Assembly: GCF_011752565.1 (NCBI RefSeq)
Contig: NZ_VWXK01000037.1
Span: 1 to 56,992, forward strand
DNA: 56,992 bases
Direction: 5' to 3'
From: Pantoea sp. Ap-967
GTDB taxonomy: Bacteria > Pseudomonadota > Gammaproteobacteria > Pseudomonadales > Pseudomonadaceae
The notes beneath the pieces are model-generated. The model was not told the DNA's origin and made no database searches. It saw only the letters and a program-made list of their open reading frames with translations. A program made the position numbers and the translations under genes. Below are positions 32,827-42,643 of this stretch, piece by piece. Positions within the stretch are counted from its first letter, which is position 1. Each line of letters opens with the position of its first letter.

Positions 32827-34676
32827 ACCTTCTCTTCCTGACTTTCGTCTTCCCCCTCGTCGGCTTCCTGCTGCTGTCGTTCTCCCGCGGGCGGTTCTCG
32901 GAGAACCTGTCGGCGCTGATCGGCGTTGGCTCGGTGGGCCTGTCGGCAGCCACCGCCGCCTACGTCATCTGGCAGTTCAACGTCGCCCCGCCTGAGGGCG
33001 GTGCGTACAGCCAGCTGCTGTGGCAGTGGATGTCGGTGGACGGCTTCGCGCCGAACTTCACCCTGTACCTGGACGGCCTGTCGGTGACCATGCTCGGCGT
33101 GGTCACCGGGGTGGGCTTCCTGATCCACCTGTTCGCATCCTGGTACATGCGCGGTGAAACCGGCTACTCGCGGTTCTTCTCGTACACCAACCTGTTCATC
33201 GCCAGCATGCTGTTCCTGATCCTGGGCGACAACCTGCTGTTCATCTACTTCGGTTGGGAAGGTGTGGGCCTGTGCTCGTACCTGTTGATCGGTTTCTACT
33301 ACAGCAACCGCAACAACGGTAACGCTGCACTCAAGGCGTTCATCGTCACCCGCATCGGCGACGTGTTCATGGCCATCGGCCTGTTCATCCTGTTCGCCCA
33401 GCTGGGTACCCTGAACGTGCAGGAACTGCTGGTGCTGGCACCGCAGAAGTTCAAGGCCGGCGACACCTGGATGGTGCTGGCGACCCTGATGCTGCTCGGT
33501 GGTGCGGTTGGTAAATCGGCCCAGCTGCCGCTGCAGACCTGGCTGGCCGACGCGATGGCGGGCCCGACCCCAGTTTCGGCACTGATCCACGCCGCGACCA
33601 TGGTGACCGCGGGCGTATACCTGATCGCCCGTACCAACGGCCTGTTCCTGCTGGCCCCGGACATCCTGCACCTGGTGGGTGTGGTGGGTGGTGTGACCCT
33701 GGTGCTGGCCGGCTTCGCCGCGCTGGTGCAAACCGACATCAAGCGTATCCTCGCCTACTCGACCATGAGCCAGATCGGCTACATGTTCCTGGCCCTGGGC
33801 GTGGGTGCCTGGGATGCGGCGATCTTCCACCTGATGACCCACGCCTTCTTCAAGGCCCTGCTGTTCCTTGCCTCGGGTGCGGTGATCGTTGCCTGCCACC
33901 ACGAGCAGAACATCTTCAAGATGGGCGGCCTGTGGAAGAAGCTGCCGCTGGCCTACGCCAGCTTCGTGGTCGGTGGTGCTGCCCTGGCAGCCCTGCCAAT
34001 CGTGACCGTGGGCTTCTACTCCAAGGACGAAATCCTCTGGGAAGCCTTCGCCAGCGGCAACACCGGGCTGCTGTACGCCGGCCTGGTCGGTGCGTTCATG
34101 ACCTCGCTGTACACCTTCCGCCTGATCTTCATCGCCTTCCACGGCGAAGCCAAGACCGAAGCCCACGCTGGCCACGGCATCAGCCACTGGCTGCCGCTGG
34201 GCGTGCTGATCGTGCTGTCGACCTTCGTCGGCGCCTGGATCACCCCGCCGCTGGCAGGCGTGCTGCCGGAAAGCGCAGGCCACGCCGGTGGCGAAGCCAA
34301 GCATGCGCTGGAGATCACCTCCGGTGCCATCGCCATCGCCGGTATCCTGCTGTCGGCCCTGCTGTTCCTGGGCCAGCGCCGCTTCGTCAGCGCCGTGGCC
34401 AACAGCGGCATCGGTCGCGTCCTGTCGGCCTGGTGGTTCGCCGCCTGGGGCTTCGACTGGATCTACGACAAGCTGTTCGTCAAACCTTACCTGCTGATCA
34501 GCCATGTCCTGCGCAAGGACCCGGTGGACCGCAGCATTGGCCTGATTCCTCGCATCGCTCGCGGCGGTAACGTTGCCATGAGCAAGACCGAGACCGGCCA
34601 GCTGCGCTGGTACACCGCCTCGATCGCCGTGGGCGCCGTGCTGGTGCTGGGCGCCGTGGTAGTGGCTGCGGTGTGA
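32823..34676 (+). CDS. nuoL: NADH-quinone oxidoreductase subunit L
   Basis: A 617-residue antiporter-like proton-pumping subunit at the far end of the membrane arm. GWEGVGLCSYLLIGFYY contains the key Glu, and the lysine-bearing broken helices are seen around GKSAQLPLQTWLADAMAGPTPVSALIHAATMVTAG. The C-terminus should form the long lateral helix. It overlaps nuoK by 4 bp; 43 bp separate it from nuoM. Confidence 0.97.
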   Translation: MNLLFLTFVFPLVGFLLLSFSRGRFSENLSALIGVGSVGLSAATAAYVIWQFNVAPPEGGAYSQLLWQWMSVDGFAPNFTLYLDGLSVTMLGVVTGVGFLIHLFASWYMRGETGYSRFFSYTNLFIASMLFLILGDNLLFIYFGWEGVGLCSYLLIGFYYSNRNNGNAALKAFIVTRIGDVFMAIGLFILFAQLGTLNVQELLVLAPQKFKAGDTWMVLATLMLLGGAVGKSAQLPLQTWLADAMAGPTPVSALIHAATMVTAGVYLIARTNGLFLLAPDILHLVGVVGGVTLVLAGFAALVQTDIKRILAYSTMSQIGYMFLALGVGAWDAAIFHLMTHAFFKALLFLASGAVIVACHHEQNIFKMGGLWKKLPLAYASFVVGGAALAALPIVTVGFYSKDEILWEAFASGNTGLLYAGLVGAFMTSLYTFRLIFIAFHGEAKTEAHAGHGISHWLPLGVLIVLSTFVGAWITPPLAGVLPESAGHAGGEAKHALEITSGAIAIAGILLSALLFLGQRRFVSAVANSGIGRVLSAWWFAAWGFDWIYDKLFVKPYLLISHVLRKDPVDRSIGLIPRIARGGNVAMSKTETGQLRWYTASIAVGAVLVLGAVVVAAV

Positions 34677-34719
34677 CTATGAAGAACCTTGCGACTTTGC
34701 CAAAGGAAACCAACCCGTC

Positions 34720-36252
34720 ATGATTTTGCCTTGGCTGATCCTGATTCCCTTCATCGGCGGCCTTCTGTGCTGGCTGGGTGAGCGCTTCGGCGCCACCCTG
34801 CCGCGCTGGATCGCATTGCTGACCATGTCCCTGCTGCTTGGCATCGGCCTGTGGCTGTGGGCTCACGGCGACTACACCCTGGCGCCCGCGCCAGGCGCCG
34901 AACCGCACTGGGCGGTGGAATACAAAGTCCAGTGGATCCAGCGCTTCGGCATCAGCATCCACCTGGCCCTCGACGGCCTGTCGCTGCTGATGATCCTGCT
35001 CACCGGCCTGCTCGGTGTGCTGTCGGTGCTGTGCTCCTGGAAAGAGATCCAGCGCCACGTCGGCTTCTTCCACCTCAACCTGATGTGGATCCTCGGCGGC
35101 GTGGTCGGTGTGTTCCTGGCCCTGGACCTGTTCCTGTTCTTCTTCTTCTGGGAAATGATGCTGGTGCCGATGTACTTCCTCATCGCGCTCTGGGGTCACA
35201 GCTCGGCAGACGGCAAGAAAACCCGGATCTACGCGGCGACCAAGTTCTTCATCTTCACCCAGGCCAGCGGCCTGATCATGCTGGTGGCGATTCTTGGCCT
35301 GGTGCTGGTCAACTACACCAACACCGGCGTCATCACCTTCAACTACAGCGACCTGCTCAAGGCCGAACTGCCGGCTGGCACCGAGTACCTGCTGATGCTG
35401 GGCTTCTTCATCGCCTTCGCGGTGAAGCTGCCGGTGGTACCGTTCCACTCCTGGCTGCCTGACGCCCACGCCCAGGCACCCACCGCAGGTTCCGTGGACC
35501 TGGCCGGTATCCTGCTGAAGACCGCGGCCTACGGCCTGCTGCGCTTCGCCCTGCCGCTGTTCCCGAACGCCTCGGCGGAGTTTGCACCGATCGCCATGAC
35601 CCTGGGCCTGATCGGTATCTTCTACGGTGCCTTCCTGGCCTTCGCGCAAACCGACATCAAGCGCCTGATCGCCTTCTCCAGCGTCTCGCACATGGGCTTC
35701 GTGCTGATCGGTATCTACTCCGGCAGCCAGCAAGCCCTGCAGGGCGCGGTGATCCAGATGCTGGCCCACGGCCTGTCGGCTGCTGCGCTGTTCATCCTGT
35801 CTGGCCAGCTGTACGAGCGCCTGCACACCCGTGACATGCGCCAGATGGGCGGCCTGTGGCACCGCATCGCCTACCTGCCGGCGATCAGCCTGTTCTTCGC
35901 TGCCGCATCGCTTGGCCTGCCAGGCACCGGTAACTTCGTCGGCGAGTTCCTGATCCTGATCGGCAGCTTCGTGCATGTACCGTGGATCACCGTGATCGCC
36001 ACCACCGGCCTGGTATTCGGCTCGGTGTACTCGCTGATCATGATCCACCGCGCCTACTTCGGCCCGGCCAAGGCCGACACCGTGCTGGCCGGCATGGACA
36101 ACCGCGAGCTGATCATGGTGCTGGGCCTGGCGGTACTGCTGATTCTGCTGGGCGTGTATCCGCAGCCGTTCCTCGACACCTCTGCCGCCACCATGACCGG
36201 CGTGCAGCAGTGGCTCGGTTCCGCTTTCACTCAACTCGCTTCGGCCCGGTAA
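34720..36252 (+). CDS. nuoM: NADH-quinone oxidoreductase subunit M
   Basis: A 510-residue antiporter-like pump subunit. The conserved FFFWEMMLVPMYFLI holds the key Glu. KLPVVPFHSWLPDAHAQAPTAGSVDLAGILLK holds the channel Lys and the broken helix. It is followed 7 bp later by nuoN. Confidence 0.97.
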   Translation: MILPWLILIPFIGGLLCWLGERFGATLPRWIALLTMSLLLGIGLWLWAHGDYTLAPAPGAEPHWAVEYKVQWIQRFGISIHLALDGLSLLMILLTGLLGVLSVLCSWKEIQRHVGFFHLNLMWILGGVVGVFLALDLFLFFFFWEMMLVPMYFLIALWGHSSADGKKTRIYAATKFFIFTQASGLIMLVAILGLVLVNYTNTGVITFNYSDLLKAELPAGTEYLLMLGFFIAFAVKLPVVPFHSWLPDAHAQAPTAGSVDLAGILLKTAAYGLLRFALPLFPNASAEFAPIAMTLGLIGIFYGAFLAFAQTDIKRLIAFSSVSHMGFVLIGIYSGSQQALQGAVIQMLAHGLSAAALFILSGQLYERLHTRDMRQMGGLWHRIAYLPAISLFFAAASLGLPGTGNFVGEFLILIGSFVHVPWITVIATTGLVFGSVYSLIMIHRAYFGPAKADTVLAGMDNRELIMVLGLAVLLILLGVYPQPFLDTSAATMTGVQQWLGSAFTQLASAR

Positions 36253-36259
36253 GAGCGCT

Positions 36260-37729
36260 ATGGAATTCACCACTCAACACTTCATCGCATTGGCGCCGAT
36301 GCTGATCACCACCATCACCACAGTGGTGGTGATGCTGGCGATCGCCTGGAAGCGCAACCACTCGCAGACCTTCCTGCTGTCCACCGTGGGCCTGAACCTG
36401 GCCCTGCTGTCGATTCTGCCGGCGCTGAAGGTCGCGCCGCTGGCGGTCACCTCGCTGGTGACCATCGACAAGTTCGCCTGCCTGTACATGGCGATCATCC
36501 TGGTGGCGACGCTGGCCTGCGTCACCCTGGCCCACGCCTACCTGGGCGAAGGCTCCACCGGCTTCCCGGGCAACCGTGAAGAACTCTACCTGCTGCTGCT
36601 GATGTCTGCCCTGGGTGGCCTGGTGCTGGTCAGCGCCAACCACCTGGCGGGCCTGTTCATCGGCCTGGAGCTGCTATCGGTCCCGGTGTATGGCCTGGTG
36701 GCGTATGCCTTCTTCAACAAGCGCTCACTGGAAGCGGGCATCAAGTACATGGTGCTGTCGGCCGCCGGCTCCGCCTTCCTGCTGTTCGGCATGGCCCTGC
36801 TGTACGCCGACGCCGGCAGCCTGACCTTCGACCAGCTGGGCAAGGCCCTGGCGGCCACCAGCATGCCTAGCCTGCTGGCACAGCTGGGCCTGGGCATGAT
36901 GCTGGTGGGCCTGGCCTTCAAGCTGTCGCTGGTGCCGTTCCACCTGTGGACCCCGGACGTGTACGAAGGTGCCCCGGCGCCGGTGGCCGCATTCCTGGCC
37001 ACGGCCAGCAAGGTGGCGGTATTCGCCGTGGTGGTGCGCCTGTTCATGCTCTCCCCTGCCGCCAGCAGCGGCGTGCTGAGCACGGTACTGGCGGTGATCG
37101 CCGTGGCTTCGATCCTGATCGGCAACCTGCTGGCGCTGACCCAGAGCAACCTCAAGCGCCTGCTAGGTTACTCGTCCATCGCCCACTTCGGTTACCTGGT
37201 GATTGCCCTGGTGGCCAGCAAGGGCCTGGCCATGGAAGCCATGGGCGTGTACCTGGTCACCTACGTGATCACCAGCCTCGGCGCCTTCGGTGTGATTACC
37301 CTGATGTCCTCGCCGTATGGCGGCCGTGACGCCGACGCACTGTACGAGTACCGCGGCCTGTTCTGGCGCCGCCCGTACCTGACCGCGGTGCTGACCGTGA
37401 TGATGCTGTCGCTGGCGGGTATCCCGCTGACGGCCGGCTTCATCGGCAAGTTCTACATCATCGCCACCGGCGTCGAGTCGCACCTGTGGTGGCTGATCGG
37501 CGCCCTGGTGATCGGCAGCGCCATCGGCGTGTACTACTACCTGCGGGTGATGGTCACCCTGTACCTGGTAGAGCCGAACCTGCGTCGCCACGACGCCCCG
37601 CTGAAGTGGGAACAGCGCACCGGCGGCGTGATGCTGCTGGCCATCGCCATCCTCGCCTTCGTCCTGGGCGTGTACCCGCAGCCGTTGCTGGACCTGGTTC
37701 AGCAGGCAGGCCTGCAGCTGATCGGCTGA
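36260..37729 (+). CDS. nuoN: NADH-quinone oxidoreductase subunit N
   Basis: A 489-residue antiporter-like subunit and the last gene of the operon. GLFIGLELLSVPVYGLVAY and KLSLVPFHLWTPDVYEGAPAPVAAF are diagnostic. About 14 helices are expected. A strong terminator starts 14 bases after the stop. Confidence 0.97.
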   Translation: MEFTTQHFIALAPMLITTITTVVVMLAIAWKRNHSQTFLLSTVGLNLALLSILPALKVAPLAVTSLVTIDKFACLYMAIILVATLACVTLAHAYLGEGSTGFPGNREELYLLLLMSALGGLVLVSANHLAGLFIGLELLSVPVYGLVAYAFFNKRSLEAGIKYMVLSAAGSAFLLFGMALLYADAGSLTFDQLGKALAATSMPSLLAQLGLGMMLVGLAFKLSLVPFHLWTPDVYEGAPAPVAAFLATASKVAVFAVVVRLFMLSPAASSGVLSTVLAVIAVASILIGNLLALTQSNLKRLLGYSSIAHFGYLVIALVASKGLAMEAMGVYLVTYVITSLGAFGVITLMSSPYGGRDADALYEYRGLFWRRPYLTAVLTVMMLSLAGIPLTAGFIGKFYIIATGVESHLWWLIGALVIGSAIGVYYYLRVMVTLYLVEPNLRRHDAPLKWEQRTGGVMLLAIAILAFVLGVYPQPLLDLVQQAGLQLIG

Positions 37730-37742
37730 TCAGCCCCGCAGC

Positions 37743-37776
37743 AAAAAACGCCCCGCACCTGCGGGGCGTTTTTTTT
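37743..37776 (+). terminator. Rho-independent terminator of the nuo operon
   Basis: AAAAAACGCCCCGC (37743-37756) pairs perfectly with GCGGGGCGTTTTTT around an ACCT loop, with T continuing to 37776. The A run on the left means it could also work on the opposite strand. Confidence 0.95.
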
Positions 37777-37927
37777 GCGCGCCATGGCAGCCTTGGGCGA
37801 CGTGTAAAGCGCAGCCCTGGGCATCCGTATTTCAGGGGTGACACGCGATAAATCGACATCCCGCGTGCTCTGAGCATGATTTCGCGCGTCACAACGCCGT
37901 TGCCCGCCCTTCGCCTGGAGTTGCCCG

Positions 37928-39991
37928 ATGCGTCCCGTTTTGCCCCTGCCGTCATTCCTCGGCCTGTTGGCCTTCGCCAGCGCCAGCCCGCAAGCCCTGG
38001 CGGCACCCGCCGTGGAGCTGGGCCAGGTGCTGATCAGCGACGAAGCGCAAAGCGAACTGGACGAGGCCCGCGAGAAGCTGCGCACGATTCCAGGCGCCAG
38101 CAACCTGGTGGACCTGCAGCACGTGGAGCAAGGCCGAGTGGCCAGCAACGCCGATGTGCTGGCCTACCAACCGGGCGTGTTTGCCCAGTCGGCGGGCAAC
38201 GATGGCATCAAGCTGTCGATTCGTGGCTCGGGCATCAACCGTGCGCCCGGTGCACACGGCTCGGGGGTATACACGATGTTCGACGGGTTGCCGCTGACCG
38301 GCCCCGGCGGCACCCCCTACGAGCTGTTCGAGCCGCTGTGGCTGAGCCGCGCCGAAGTGCTGCGCGGCGCCAACGGTTTTGACCAGGGTTCGCTGGCCCT
38401 GGGCGGGGCGATCAATTATGTCACCCACACCGGCTACGATGCCGCACCGCTGCAGGTCCGCTATGAAGTCGGCAGCCGTGGCTACCAGCACCGGCATATC
38501 AGCTCCGGGCAGGTACTGGGCAACCTCGACTACTACGTGGCCCTCACCGATTCGGAATACGACGGCTACCAGCGGCACAGCAGCGGCAGTGCGAAAGGCA
38601 TCGCCGCCAACGTGGGCTACCGCTTCAACCCGAACCTGGAAACGCGCTTCTACCTGCGCTACCGGGAAACCGAGAACGACCTGGCCGGGCGCCTGACCAA
38701 GGAGCAGATCAAGCACGACCCGCGAGCGGCCAACCCCGGCTACCTGTCGCGTAACGACAGCCGGCCGCAGCCGGGCAGCACCTGGGTCGGCAACAAGACC
38801 ACCTTCTACCTCGATGACGATTCGCGCCTGGAGGCCGGGCTGGTCTATCACGACTACCCGATGGACCTGCGCGAAGGTGCCATGCGCCTGAAGGTGGCCT
38901 ACACCGATGTCAGCGGTACGCTGAACTACCTGCGCCGCGACACCCTGTTCGGCCATGAAAGCAAGACCACCGTCGGCTGGCGTACCACCAAGCACCTGCC
39001 CAACAGCGGTGCCTCGCAGTTCTCGCGGGTGGATAACGTGGTGGGCGCCCGCACGCGCGACTTCAGCTACCAGGGCTCGGACACCGTCCTGCACGTGGGC
39101 AATGACCTGGAGCTGGTGCCGGACCTGTGGCTGACCACGGGCCTGGCGATGATCTACACCCGCCGCGAGAGCGATGTCACCTACCCGGCCAGTGGCGGCC
39201 GGGTGAGCCAGCATGACTGGGACTATGCACCGCGCCTGGGGCTGCGTTACGACATCCGCCCGGACCTGCAGGTGTACGGCAACCTCAGCCGCTCGGTGGA
39301 GCCGCCGCACCCATGGTCGCTGGTGTGGAGTGCGCCGGTGACCAACCAGCCGATGAAGATGCAGAACCAGACCGCCACCACCCTGGAGCTGGGTGCCCGT
39401 GGCGATTCGGCGCTGGGGCGCTGGGACCTGGCCTGGTACTACGCGCAGGTGCGCCATGAACTGCTCAACGTGGAAGTGGTGCAGGGCCTGCCGTTCAAGG
39501 AATTCAACGCCAGCCCCACGGTGCACCAGGGTGTCGAGGCCGGCCTGGACAGCCTTCTGTGGGAGCGCTCCGGCACCGGCAAGCTGAGCCTGCGCCAGGC
39601 CTATACCTTCAGCGACTTCCACTACCGCGACGACGACAAGTTCGGCAACAACCGCCTGCCGGGCATTCCCATGCACTACTACCAGGCCGAGCTGCGCTAC
39701 GACTGGCCGAGCGGGTTCTACGCCGGGGTGAACACGCAGATGGCCTCCAAGGTGCAGGTGGACTACGCCAACAGCTACCACGCCGATGCCTATGCCCTGC
39801 TGGGCGCGCGGCTGGGCTGGGACTCGCCCAAGCAAGACTGGCAAACCTGGCTGGACCTGCGCAACCTCACCAACAAGCGTTACGCGGCCACGGTGACCCC
39901 GGGCTACGACGATGCCGGGCTGGACGTTGCCCGCTCCACCCCAGGTGAAGGCCTTGGGGTGTATGCAGGGGTTTCCTACAGCTTCCGCTAG
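37928..39991 (+). CDS. TonB-dependent outer-membrane receptor
   Basis: A 687-residue receptor with a signal peptide ending near PQALA (about residue 25). A plug domain follows (about residues 55-180: DVLAYQPGVFAQSAGNDGIKLSIRGSGI), then a beta-barrel with many alternating aromatic strands. It has no N-terminal STN signalling domain and no sigma/anti-sigma pair beside it, so it transports without cell-surface signalling. FecA-like receptors are its nearest match by eye; the ligand is unknown. The upstream gap has an imperfect inverted repeat but no clear Fur site. Confidence 0.9.
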   Translation: MRPVLPLPSFLGLLAFASASPQALAAPAVELGQVLISDEAQSELDEAREKLRTIPGASNLVDLQHVEQGRVASNADVLAYQPGVFAQSAGNDGIKLSIRGSGINRAPGAHGSGVYTMFDGLPLTGPGGTPYELFEPLWLSRAEVLRGANGFDQGSLALGGAINYVTHTGYDAAPLQVRYEVGSRGYQHRHISSGQVLGNLDYYVALTDSEYDGYQRHSSGSAKGIAANVGYRFNPNLETRFYLRYRETENDLAGRLTKEQIKHDPRAANPGYLSRNDSRPQPGSTWVGNKTTFYLDDDSRLEAGLVYHDYPMDLREGAMRLKVAYTDVSGTLNYLRRDTLFGHESKTTVGWRTTKHLPNSGASQFSRVDNVVGARTRDFSYQGSDTVLHVGNDLELVPDLWLTTGLAMIYTRRESDVTYPASGGRVSQHDWDYAPRLGLRYDIRPDLQVYGNLSRSVEPPHPWSLVWSAPVTNQPMKMQNQTATTLELGARGDSALGRWDLAWYYAQVRHELLNVEVVQGLPFKEFNASPTVHQGVEAGLDSLLWERSGTGKLSLRQAYTFSDFHYRDDDKFGNNRLPGIPMHYYQAELRYDWPSGFYAGVNTQMASKVQVDYANSYHADAYALLGARLGWDSPKQDWQTWLDLRNLTNKRYAATVTPGYDDAGLDVARSTPGEGLGVYAGVSYSFR

Positions 39992-39994
39992 CCC

Positions 39995-41059
39995 TCATTG
40001 GGGCAACTGAACCTGCGGCTGGGTGGCCGCGAAGATCGCCCAGCTGGACATGAACAGCGCGGCGATCAGCGGCCCGATCACGAACCCATTGAGCCCGAAC
40101 ACCGCCAACCCGCCCAGGGTCGACAGCAGGATCAGGTAGTCGGGCATGCGCGTGTCCTTGCCCACCAGGATCGGCCGTAGCAAATTGTCCACCAGGCCGA
40201 TCACCAGCACGCCGAAGGCGGTGAGGATTACCCCGGGCAGTATGGCCCCGGTCAGCAGGAAGTAGGCCGCCACCGGCGCCCAGACGATGCCCGCGCCCAC
40301 CGCCGGCAGCAGCGACAGAAACGCCATCAACACACCCCACACCAGCGCACTGGGGATACCCAGTACCCAGAAGATGAAGCCGCCCAGGGCACCCTGGGTA
40401 ATGGCGACCAGCAGGTTGCCCTTGACCGTGGCCCGCACCACCCGGCTGAACTTCAACTGCAGGCGGCGCTTCTGCTGCTCGGGCAGCGGCACCGCCAGCC
40501 GCACCCGGCGCGCCACGTCGGGGCCCTCGCGCAGGAAGAAGAACAACAGGTACATCATGATGCCGAAACTCACCAGGAACTCGAAGGTGCCCTGGCCAAA
40601 GCTGAACGCCTGGCTGGCCAGCACCTGGCTGCCTTGGGTCGCCCATTTGCTGATCTTGTCGCGCAGCCCGTCCAGGTTGCCCATGCCCATCTGGTCCAGG
40701 CCGTGCTGGGCGAACGCCGGCAGCATGTCTTTGCCCCGCTCGACGTAACCGGCGATGTCCAGTTGGCCGCTTTCGATGCGCTGGTACAGCGTGGCGCCCT
40801 CCTGCACCAGCAAGGCGCTGGTGATGATCACCGGCAGAATCGCCACCAACAGGCACACCAGGGTGGTGCTGGCGGCCGCCAGGTTGCGCCGGCGGCCAAA
40901 GCGAATCACCAGGTGGCGCTGCAGCGGCGCGAACAGGATGGCGAGAATGATCGCCCAGAAGATGGCGCCGTAATACGGCAGCATGATCCACACGAAGGCG
41001 ATGGTCACCAGCGCCAGGAGTACCGCCAGGGCTTTGTTGTGCAGGGGGTTTGGGTTCAT
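39995..41059 (-). CDS. AI-2E family (PerM-like) membrane transporter
   Basis: A 354-residue protein with about eight hydrophobic segments and the family C-terminal region (ILPGVILTAFGVLVIGLVDNLLRPILVGKDTRMPDYLILLSTLGG). Members include AI-2 exporter TqsA, PerM and sodium-proton antiporters, so the substrate is open. I chose the ATG at 41059 (MNPNPLHNK), which has GAGGAG just upstream; the longer frame starts in leader. It is convergent with the TonB receptor, 3 bp between stops. Confidence 0.88.
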   Translation of the reverse strand: MNPNPLHNKALAVLLALVTIAFVWIMLPYYGAIFWAIILAILFAPLQRHLVIRFGRRRNLAAASTTLVCLLVAILPVIITSALLVQEGATLYQRIESGQLDIAGYVERGKDMLPAFAQHGLDQMGMGNLDGLRDKISKWATQGSQVLASQAFSFGQGTFEFLVSFGIMMYLLFFFLREGPDVARRVRLAVPLPEQQKRRLQLKFSRVVRATVKGNLLVAITQGALGGFIFWVLGIPSALVWGVLMAFLSLLPAVGAGIVWAPVAAYFLLTGAILPGVILTAFGVLVIGLVDNLLRPILVGKDTRMPDYLILLSTLGGLAVFGLNGFVIGPLIAALFMSSWAIFAATQPQVQLPQ

Positions 41060-41189
41060 GGCGACTCCTCGACTGTCATGGCTATTAGTGCAGCGCAATC
41101 CTGGAAAAGTGCCTTCATAGCCTTGATTCAAATCAATACGGCGCGCAGCACTTGGCCTTAGCATCCCAGCCTTTTGCCCCGGTGCGCCC

Positions 41190-42524
41190 ATGACCCCTTC
41201 CGCCAAGCCCGAACTGCTGGCCCCAGCCGGCACCCTCAAGAGCATGCGCTACGCCTTCGCCTATGGCGCCGATGCGGTCTACGCCGGCCAGCCACGCTAT
41301 AGCCTGCGGGTGCGCAACAACGAATTCGACCACGCCAACCTGGCGCTTGGCATCGCCGAGGCACATGCCCTGGGCAAGCGCTTCTATGTGGTGGTGAACA
41401 TCGCGCCGCACAATGCCAAGCTCAAGACCTTCCTCAAGGACCTGGCGCCGGTCATCGCCATGGGCCCGGATGCGCTGATCATGTCCGACCCAGGGCTGAT
41501 CATGCTGGTGCGCCAGCAGTTCCCGCAGATGCCCGTGCACCTGTCGGTGCAGGCGAACACGGTCAACTGGGCCAGCGTGCAGTTCTGGCAGGGGCTGGGC
41601 CTGAGCCGGGTGATCCTGTCGCGGGAATTGTCGCTTGAAGAAATCGAGGAGATTCGCCAGCAGGTGCCGGACATGGAGCTGGAAGTGTTCGTGCACGGCG
41701 CCCTGTGCATGGCCTATTCCGGCCGCTGCCTGCTGTCGGGCTACCTCAACCGGCGCGACGCCAACCAGGGCAGTTGCACCAACGCCTGCCGCTGGAAGTA
41801 CCAGGCCAGCCCCGCAGGCGAAGATGCCTGCGGCGACATCGTTCGCCAGGCTGAGCCTACCCTGGGCCTGGGCGCCCCCACCGAGCAGGTGTTCCTGCTG
41901 CAGGAAAGCAACCGCCCCGGCACCGAACTGCCAGCCTTCGAAGACGAGCACGGCACCTACATCATGAATGCCAAGGACCTGCGCGCGATCCAGCACGTCG
42001 AGCGCCTGGCAGCGATGGGCGTGCACTCGCTGAAGATCGAGGGCCGCACCAAGTCGCACTTCTACTGTGCCCGCGCTGTGCAAGCGTACCGCCAGGCCAT
42101 CGACGATGCCGCTGCCGGGCGGCCGTTCGACCGGGCCCTGATGGACAACCTCGAATCATTGGCCCAGCGCGGTTACACCGAGGGCTTCCTGCGCCGCCAT
42201 GTGCACGATGAGTACCAGAACTACCAACGCGGCAACTCCGTGTCCGAGCGCCAGCAGTTCGTGGGCGAGTTGACCGGTGCGCGCATCGATGGCCTGGCCG
42301 AGGTCAAGGTGAAGAACCGCTTCGCCGTGGGCGACCACCTGGAATTGATGACGCCACGGGGCAACTACCATTTCGACCTGCACCGCCTGTGCAACCGCCA
42401 GCAGCAGGCCATCGACGTGGCGCCGGGCGATGGCCACGTGGTGTACCTGCCGATTCCCGAACAGGTCGCGCTGGAATACGGCCTGCTGATGCGCGACCTG
42501 GACCAGCAACCTCCCAGCGCCTGA
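41190..42524 (+). CDS. trhP: U32 family tRNA hydroxylation protein TrhP (YegQ)
   Basis: A 444-residue U32 family protein. The ELLAPAGTLKSMRYAFAYGADAVYAG start and the later CMAYSGRCLLSGYLNRRDANQGSCTNACRWKY cysteine cluster are the U32 signature. In E. coli YegQ (TrhP) supports formation of 5-hydroxyuridine in tRNA using prephenate-linked chemistry. The length matches TrhP rather than the longer RlhA. The older annotation of this family is peptidase or collagenase. Confidence 0.85.
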   Translation: MTPSAKPELLAPAGTLKSMRYAFAYGADAVYAGQPRYSLRVRNNEFDHANLALGIAEAHALGKRFYVVVNIAPHNAKLKTFLKDLAPVIAMGPDALIMSDPGLIMLVRQQFPQMPVHLSVQANTVNWASVQFWQGLGLSRVILSRELSLEEIEEIRQQVPDMELEVFVHGALCMAYSGRCLLSGYLNRRDANQGSCTNACRWKYQASPAGEDACGDIVRQAEPTLGLGAPTEQVFLLQESNRPGTELPAFEDEHGTYIMNAKDLRAIQHVERLAAMGVHSLKIEGRTKSHFYCARAVQAYRQAIDDAAAGRPFDRALMDNLESLAQRGYTEGFLRRHVHDEYQNYQRGNSVSERQQFVGELTGARIDGLAEVKVKNRFAVGDHLELMTPRGNYHFDLHRLCNRQQQAIDVAPGDGHVVYLPIPEQVALEYGLLMRDLDQQPPSA

Positions 42525-42569
42525 GCCCCGGCGCGGCAGGGGGCTGCGCTCGGGGTTCATGCTTGGTAA

Positions 42570-42589
42570 CACCTTTAACGTTTAAGGTG
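42570..42589. promoter_or_regulatory. 20-bp operator-like palindrome
   Basis: CACCTTTAACGTTTAAGGTG is symmetric except for one mismatched pair (CACCTT-t-AACGTT-t-AAGGTG). It lies about 55 bp before the alpha/beta hydrolase start, with a further GTTAAAG at about 42600. It fits a repressor operator over or next to a promoter; the regulator is not identified. Confidence 0.5.
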
Positions 42590-42643
42590 CTCCGCTGCCT
42601 GTTAAAGTCGCCCTTTCCTACATGGCCCTACACGGAGTTCCCC

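Noticed and set aside
41190..42524. Collagenase/peptidase assignment for the U32 protein
   Set aside because: The length and cysteine cluster fit TrhP, a tRNA hydroxylation factor; the peptidase label is historical.
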